Source: Pseudomonadota bacterium (GTDB lineage Bacteria > Myxococcota > Bradymonadia > UBA4248). Taken from it: 9,326 nt of DNA. The notes under the pieces were generated by a model. It was not told the origin of the DNA, did no database searches, and saw only the letters and a program-made list of their open reading frames with translations. Positions within the stretch are counted from its first letter, which is position 1. Each line of letters opens with the position of its first letter. The position numbers and the translations under genes are program-made. Location: NCBI GenBank assembly GCA_017629415.1, contig JAGBXG010000286.1, positions 1 to 9,326 of the forward strand, read 5' to 3'. Below, piece after piece: positions 5,999 to 9,326 of the stretch.

Positions 5999-6031
5999 GC
6001 CAAAGGGGCTTGAGCCCCTTTGGCGTGTTTT
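5999..6031 (+). terminator. Possible terminator of the rpn-like gene
   Basis: A perfect 11-bp stem with a four-base loop (5999-6024) is followed by GTG and four T residues (6028-6031), 64 bases after the rpn-like stop. The T tract is short and offset, so the stem may act as an element module rather than an efficient terminator. Confidence 0.4.
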
Positions 6032-6126
6032 GGGGCGGAGCCCCAATGGGGTCTGGGGCGAAGCCCCGGCCGGGGGTAGGCGCGTATTTGCACAGCAAAT
6101 AGCGCCGCAGGGGCTTGGCCCCCTTT
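5999..6126 (+). repeat. Modular palindromic intergenic element, copy 2
   Basis: Five hairpins are packed into about 125 bases: GCCAAAGGGGC with GCCCCTTTGGC (5999-6024, loop TTGA); GGGGC-GGA-GCCCC (6032-6044); GGGGC-GAA-GCCCC (6055-6067), running into the CCCCGGCCGGGG palindrome (6064-6075); GGCGC, a bulged G, TATTTGC pairing with GCAAATA and GCGCC (6079-6106, loop ACA); and GGGGC-TTG-GCCCC (6110-6122), then CTTTAAAA. The order matches copy 1 read on its minus strand. There is no coding potential. It lies just after the rpn-like gene. Confidence 0.65.
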
Positions 6127-6148
6127 AAAAAATATGAAAACAACGCAC

Positions 6149-6184
6149 AAAAAAACGCCGTTTCCAGCATCTGAAAACGGCGTT
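6149..6184 (-). terminator. Rho-independent terminator of the lipoprotein gene
   Basis: On the minus strand, AACGCCGTTT (6184-6175) pairs with AAACGGCGTT (6163-6154), with CAG/CTG pairing beyond one mismatch and a three-base loop. A run of seven T (6155-6149) overlaps the stem end. It begins 20 bases after the stop of the 6205 gene. This is the clearest terminator in the window. Confidence 0.85.
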
Positions 6185-6204
6185 GAGCTCAGATAACGTA
6201 TTCT

Positions 6205-6867
6205 TTACAGTCCGCCAAAGAAGACGGAGACACCCGCTTGCCAGAGGACATTGCTGAATGAATTTTCGGCTTCATCGTAGGCGTTGGTATAGACGTTGAA
6301 TTCGGGCTGGAACCAGACGCCATCGGTCAGGCGCAGGGGAAGGCCGATCATCAAGCCGACATAGAAGCCTGAATTGTTCCAGATATCGGCGCGTTCATCG
6401 GTTTCGGCGACATAGATGCCGAGAAGTTTGGGGCCAAACGCAAGCCCGACATAGGGATTGAAATGGTATTCCATGAGGAGCGGCAGCTGGAAAGCAAGCA
6501 CGTGTGAACTGGGATCGTCCATGCCATTTGAGCGTACCCACTGGTAGCCGGCTTCGAGACCGAGTGAGAGGTCGAAATCACCGCGCAGGAACTGGTATTT
6601 GGCACCGACCTGTGCGCCGAGGAAATTGATTTTAAGGCCGATATCGAGGTTTTCGGCGGCACCATAGCGAATGGCCGCTTCAAAGTTAGGATCGGCGGAA
6701 GGCTGTGTATCGCCGTCACCGCCTGTACCGGTGGAAGCAATCGCCCATCGAATTTCGCCTTCGGGCACAACACCGGCTGTTTGCATTGTGCTGACGGAAG
6801 CGCATGATGTCAGCCCAAGAGCAAGTAAAATGAAAAAGATAAATGACAGTGCATGAGTGTGTTTCAT
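6205..6867 (-). CDS. Predicted lipoprotein with outer-membrane beta-barrel-like sequence
   Basis: 220 residues from the chosen start. A lipoprotein signal peptide is clear: MKHTH, a hydrophobic core (ALSFIFFILLALG) and the lipobox LTSC with Cys22. After a short polar, Gly/Asp-rich linker, the rest has alternating hydrophobic strands with Gly and aromatic turns (AAIRYGAAENLDIGLKINFLGAQVGAKYQF and similar, with MEYHFNPYVGLAFGPKLLG), ending in AGVSVFFGGL. A closing strand ending in an aromatic or Leu is typical of small outer-membrane barrels. No specific family is recognised, so transport, structural and surface roles are all possible. An in-frame ATG at 6879 would add MDIV. I prefer 6867 because GGA lies seven bases upstream and the signal peptide then begins with Met-Lys. 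The gene has its own likely promoter at 6994-7022 and a strong terminator. Confidence 0.78.
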   Translation of the reverse strand: MKHTHALSFIFFILLALGLTSCASVSTMQTAGVVPEGEIRWAIASTGTGGDGDTQPSADPNFEAAIRYGAAENLDIGLKINFLGAQVGAKYQFLRGDFDLSLGLEAGYQWVRSNGMDDPSSHVLAFQLPLLMEYHFNPYVGLAFGPKLLGIYVAETDERADIWNNSGFYVGLMIGLPLRLTDGVWFQPEFNVYTNAYDEAENSFSNVLWQAGVSVFFGGL

Positions 6868-6993
6868 CACTATATCCATTGCGTTTAAAAGCCTTTTTAA
6901 GCGATGCGTTCAAAAGGCATGAAAAAGATATCGTAAAAAGTGCAGGCGACAGAGGCTCACACCTTTCGGCAACCTCCTATCAACCGACATGTG

Positions 6994-7022
6994 GTTATAA
7001 TTATTCCATTTAAAAATGGAAA
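6994..7022 (-). promoter_or_regulatory. Candidate promoter of the lipoprotein gene
   Basis: On the minus strand, TTTCCA (7022-7017, 4 of 6 to the -35 consensus) and TATAAC (6999-6994, 5 of 6 to the -10) are spaced exactly 17 bases apart. Transcription would start near 6987, leaving a leader of about 120 bases. Confidence 0.4.
7004..7021. promoter_or_regulatory. AT-rich 8-bp palindrome overlapping the candidate promoter
   Basis: TTCCATTT (7004-7011) and AAATGGAA (7014-7021) form a perfect dyad two bases apart, directly after the stop of the DsbA-like gene and across the -35 and spacer of the candidate promoter. It could be an operator, or a weak hairpin at the end of the upstream transcript; no T tract follows on the minus strand. 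Confidence 0.3.
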
Positions 7023-7023
7023 C

Positions 7024-8184
7024 CTACATTTTTGTCCTTTCTTGCTGAACGAGGAGGTCAATTTCGGCCTGTATTTGTTCTTTGGGTGTTTTTTCCATGA
7101 TACGGGTGATAATTTTATCGATGAGCGGACCTGCAGCCGGGCATGAATTTGCGATAGTGCAATCGTGTAAAGTGGTAGCCGTATTTGTGCATGGGCATAA
7201 AACAGAATTGGCATACATGGAGAGATCGGCGCGGCCTGCAGGTTCAAGCAGTGCATAGATTTCCTCGTGTCCAGGATATGGACAATTTTCGAGAGCTCGA
7301 GCACGAGCTTTTTGTTTGGCTTCGGCCGAAGCGGGTGCGGGTGCCGTCAGAACGGCATCGACATAAGCGAGCATGCGTTCGAGATTTCCACCGCCTTCGA
7401 TGGCGACGCCATTGACGTAGAATGAGGGTGTGCCCATCACGCCGGTTTTTTGGGCATCTTCGATATCTTCCATGACAATGACACCGTAATCATGTCCTTT
7501 GATGGGATCGAAGATTTCATCAGGCGTTGTGCCAAGTTGTTCGAGAATTTGTGTGAGATAAGCGGGGGTAATACTGGCTTGATTTTCGAAGAGCTGATCA
7601 TGAATTTCCCAGAATTTGCCCTGACTTTGAGCATAAGCGCTGACCAAAGAGGCCGCAGCGGCATAGGGATGAATCGTCGTCAACGGCATTTGTTTGAAGA
7701 CGATTGTGACAGCATCTGGTCTGGCTTGCTGAACTTTATGAATGGCTTGTGCCGCGCGAGCACAGAATGGACATTGAAAATCGCTGTAAACGACGATTTC
7801 AACGGGAGCTGTAGCCTGTCCTAAACGCGGTCTATTTTCGAGGCGGACATCGGCAGGATTTGCCATGGCACGAGCTTCAGCTTTAGCCAAACCTTGGATT
7901 TGCAATATCTCCAGTCCATTGCTCATATAAAACTGAATATCCGAGCTTAAGATATGGGCTTCATGACATGTTTTGCCGGCGCTGAGCAAGGTATCGAGAT
8001 TTTCATAACGCGTCAGTTCTTCTTCAGCGCAGGGATTGGGTATCACACTTGCGATATCATGAAAAACGGTCTGCTGTTCAGCACTGAGATGGCTGGGAAC
8101 AAGCGATGTGGCCTGTGTTGCACAGCCTGCTGCCATCAAGCTGGTCAGAATGCCAGCACATACGAGAGAAGATAATGGCTTCAT
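7024..8184 (-). CDS. DsbA-family thioredoxin-fold lipoprotein with flanking Cys-rich helical modules
   Basis: A 386-residue predicted periplasmic, lipid-anchored thiol-disulfide oxidoreductase. The signal peptide ends in MAAGC with Cys21 as the lipidated residue. The DsbA/DSBA-like thioredoxin domain spans about 122-280: a VEIVVYSDFQCPFCARAA strand with the active-site CPFC (138-141), a helical insertion, and the cis-Pro loop GVMGTPSFYVNG (248-259, Pro253). Two smaller modules flank it. One, before the domain (about 38-108), has C52 and C73 in a PC...L..LL..GKTC..A pattern. The other, at the C-terminus (328-380), has LCPC...TLHDC....SCPAA followed by an amphipathic helix. They look like versions of the same helical hairpin. 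The start at 8184 has AAGGA six bases upstream, overlapping the stop of the NTF2-like gene, so translation may be coupled. The partner or substrate is not visible in the window. Confidence 0.85.
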   Translation of the reverse strand: MKPLSSLVCAGILTSLMAAGCATQATSLVPSHLSAEQQTVFHDIASVIPNPCAEEELTRYENLDTLLSAGKTCHEAHILSSDIQFYMSNGLEILQIQGLAKAEARAMANPADVRLENRPRLGQATAPVEIVVYSDFQCPFCARAAQAIHKVQQARPDAVTIVFKQMPLTTIHPYAAAASLVSAYAQSQGKFWEIHDQLFENQASITPAYLTQILEQLGTTPDEIFDPIKGHDYGVIVMEDIEDAQKTGVMGTPSFYVNGVAIEGGGNLERMLAYVDAVLTAPAPASAEAKQKARARALENCPYPGHEEIYALLEPAGRADLSMYANSVLCPCTNTATTLHDCTIANSCPAAGPLIDKIITRIMEKTPKEQIQAEIDLLVQQERTKM

Positions 8185-8193
8185 AAATTGTCC

Positions 8194-8739
8194 TTATTGA
8201 GCTGCCTGAAATCTACGTCTTTCGGTAAAAGCTACACGCCATACACCATCTTTGGCATCCTTAAGCCAGCGGTAGCTGATGATGGCATCATCCATGCGTT
8301 TTTGTCCCGTTTCATCGATATAAGTCGATACTTGCCGAGTATGAACTGTAGCGGAAGTCCGTGTCAGCTGCGAAAATTCCACAGCTTTAATATCAAGCTT
8401 GAGATTTGCCAACCCCATGGCGCGCTCGGCATAATTTCGTTCTAGTTCAGGATATTTGATACGTTCAGCAATAAAATCAGCCATATAGGCATCCAAATTT
8501 TTGCTGTTTGCATTCTGAACATGGCGTGCCATTGCGTCTCTAATTTCTTTAGCCTCTTGCGGAAATTTGGCCTCAACCTTGGCAGATTCAGCTGTTGTGG
8601 CTTTATCAGCAATTTTTTCTTCAGGACTATCGGATTTGATTTCATCATCGCCATCAAGGGCAAAAGCCGGCAAAGCCACGCTTAAAGCAAAGAGGACAGC
8701 AGCAAAGCCAAAAATGAAATATTTGCTGAATATTTTCAT
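8194..8739 (-). CDS. Secreted NTF2-like (SnoaL-type) domain protein
   Basis: 181 residues with a Sec signal peptide (MKIFSK, hydrophobic core, cleavage after ALPAFA, residue 27), then an acidic linker to about residue 60. Residues 65-178 match the alpha-beta cone of NTF2-like proteins: a leading helix (AKEIRDAMARHVQNANSKNLDAYMADF), helices around 95-105, and strands LKLDIKAVEFSQL, SATVHTRQVSTYID, RMDDAIISYRWLK and GVWRVAFTERR. The W-R-V-A end is typical of the last strand. Such domains bind small molecules or act as dimerisation modules, and nothing here identifies a ligand. AGGA lies six bases before the ATG. The DsbA-like gene starts nine bases after the stop, so the two are probably one transcript. 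The protein contains no cysteine, so it is unlikely to be a direct disulfide substrate. Confidence 0.8.
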   Translation of the reverse strand: MKIFSKYFIFGFAAVLFALSVALPAFALDGDDEIKSDSPEEKIADKATTAESAKVEAKFPQEAKEIRDAMARHVQNANSKNLDAYMADFIAERIKYPELERNYAERAMGLANLKLDIKAVEFSQLTRTSATVHTRQVSTYIDETGQKRMDDAIISYRWLKDAKDGVWRVAFTERRRFQAAQ

Positions 8740-8771
8740 AAGACATCCTTAAAATTTGAGTTATCCCCCCC

Positions 8772-8818
8772 AAAAAACACCGCCACATGATACCATATTT
8801 CAGCACAATGTGGCGGTG
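8772..8818 (-). terminator. Rho-independent terminator of the 8841-9323 gene
   Basis: Perfect 11-bp arms CACCGCCACAT (8778-8788) and ATGTGGCGGTG (8808-8818), read on the minus strand, are followed directly by six T (8777-8772). The 19-base loop is longer than usual. It begins 22 bases after the stop of the upstream gene and 33 bases before the NTF2-like start. That leaves little room for a separate promoter, so partial read-through or a promoter overlapping the hairpin is likely. Confidence 0.75.
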
Positions 8819-8840
8819 ATTATGTCATAGACGGCATCAG

Positions 8841-9323
8841 TTAATACCGTGAACTATCCACATAAACCTCGTCTGCGGATACGAGATCGGGACATTGACT
8901 CAGTTCAGCGTCTATGGGTAAAGGATAAGGCATGCTGTAAACCATGTCTTTGGCGAAATCATAATAATAAAGGATAGGCAAAACATCGCCCACAACGAGA
9001 TCATCAATCGGTTTTGTACTGTAATAGCGATGATGCAAAGGCTCGGGATCTTTGTCATCCGACGGATTGAATGCATACACCACTTCCCAGATGGGACGCA
9101 CATGAGTATTCAAGTTTTTGCTCAATTTCCTGAAATCTTTTTCTGACTTGGCATTCTGCAATGCCGAAGTTTGAAGAATATAAAACGCTGCAGATTCAGA
9201 TGGCAGCAGACGGATTTTTTCAACCGTTGCCAATGTTTTTCGACCACAACTCAATATGGATTTTGTATGTTTTAATGGCAAGCGATGATAACCCTCATTT
9301 TTACCCAAAACCATAAATTTCAT
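8841..9323 (-). CDS. Uncharacterised protein, possibly 5'-incomplete
   Basis: 160 residues from the ATG at 9323. The frame is still open at the window edge three bases further, so the true start may lie outside. There is no signal peptide or membrane helix in the visible part. The middle and end look like a small beta domain: KTLATVEKIRLL (29-40), RPIWEVVYAFNPSD, then VGDVLPILYYYDFAKDMVYSMPYPLP. The 'GD.lpilYy.....v.s.pyP' end is reminiscent of SH3-like or DUF3592-type domains where 'GD.v.VlYdP' recurs, but I cannot establish membership. It has its own terminator downstream and is thus probably transcribed apart from the NTF2-like/DsbA-like pair. Function unknown. Confidence 0.65.
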   Translation of the reverse strand: MKFMVLGKNEGYHRLPLKHTKSILSCGRKTLATVEKIRLLPSESAAFYILQTSALQNAKSEKDFRKLSKNLNTHVRPIWEVVYAFNPSDDKDPEPLHHRYYSTKPIDDLVVGDVLPILYYYDFAKDMVYSMPYPLPIDAELSQCPDLVSADEVYVDSSRY

Positions 9324-9326
9324 AAC

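Noticed and set aside
5999..6126. Possible CRISPR array, because of closely spaced similar palindromes
   Set aside because: The units are not evenly spaced, differ in sequence, and have no unique spacers or cas genes nearby.
4873..6126. Complete insertion sequence around the rpn-like gene
   Set aside because: No terminal inverted repeats or target-site duplication could be found; the flanking elements are direct in orientation and differ strongly from each other.
5937..6170. Short open frames on both strands through 5922-6170
   Set aside because: They translate the hairpin array (Gly/Pro/Arg-rich products) and lack ribosome sites; the DNA is better explained as a palindromic repeat.
7450..7824. 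124-residue plus-strand frame inside the DsbA-like gene
   Set aside because: Antisense to a gene with clear signal peptide, CPFC site and cis-Pro loop; no independent support.

Overview
The window looks like a chromosomal segment of a Gram-negative bacterium of moderate GC content. Outer-envelope proteins are present: two predicted lipoproteins and a secreted protein with a signal peptide. A DsbA-fold lipoprotein carrying extra Cys-rich helical modules, together with an ftsL-ftsI pair with a long acidic FtsL tail, suggests a deltaproteobacterial or myxobacterial-type lineage. That placement is inference; no rRNA or other phylogenetic marker is present.

Layout. (1) 1-938, minus strand: the 5' end of ftsI (a division-specific penicillin-binding protein), running off the window edge, preceded five bases upstream by ftsL. 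(2) 939-1287: no gene. It holds a cluster of GC-rich hairpins and the promoter and leader of the next gene. (3) 1288-2487, plus strand: a 399-residue cytoplasmic protein whose central part resembles a divergent RelA/SpoT-type nucleotidyltransferase. (4) 2488-2650: a convergent gap with a hairpin and a strong G-quadruplex motif. (5) 2651-4385, minus strand: two tandem paralogous membrane proteins of unknown function, each with a repeat-bearing disordered N-terminus, two membrane helices and a beta-rich tail. (6) 4386-4872: a divergent gap with no gene and a degenerate palindromic element. (7) 4873-5934, plus strand: an Rpn/PD-(D/E)XK transposase-like nuclease with a perfect 24-bp tandem repeat in its linker. 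(8) 5935-6204: a dense set of five hairpins and a clear minus-strand terminator. (9) 6205-9323, minus strand: a lipoprotein with beta-barrel-like sequence, a DsbA-fold lipoprotein, a secreted NTF2-like protein and an unknown protein at the window edge. The NTF2-like and DsbA-like genes are nine bases apart and probably form an operon; terminators follow the lipoprotein and the edge gene.

How the genes relate. Only ftsL-ftsI (septal peptidoglycan synthesis) and the NTF2-like/DsbA-like pair (cell-envelope, redox-type) are clear functional neighbours. The tandem membrane pair probably arose by duplication.

The most unusual feature is a family of intergenic palindromic elements. The copies at 1001-1148 and 5999-6126 share the same order of modules in opposite orientation, with hairpins that keep the same bulged base while their inner stems differ. 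A degenerate third copy at 4671-4741 means the rpn-like gene is flanked on both sides by family members. I did not find a CRISPR array, tRNA, rRNA or recognisable phage or defence island.
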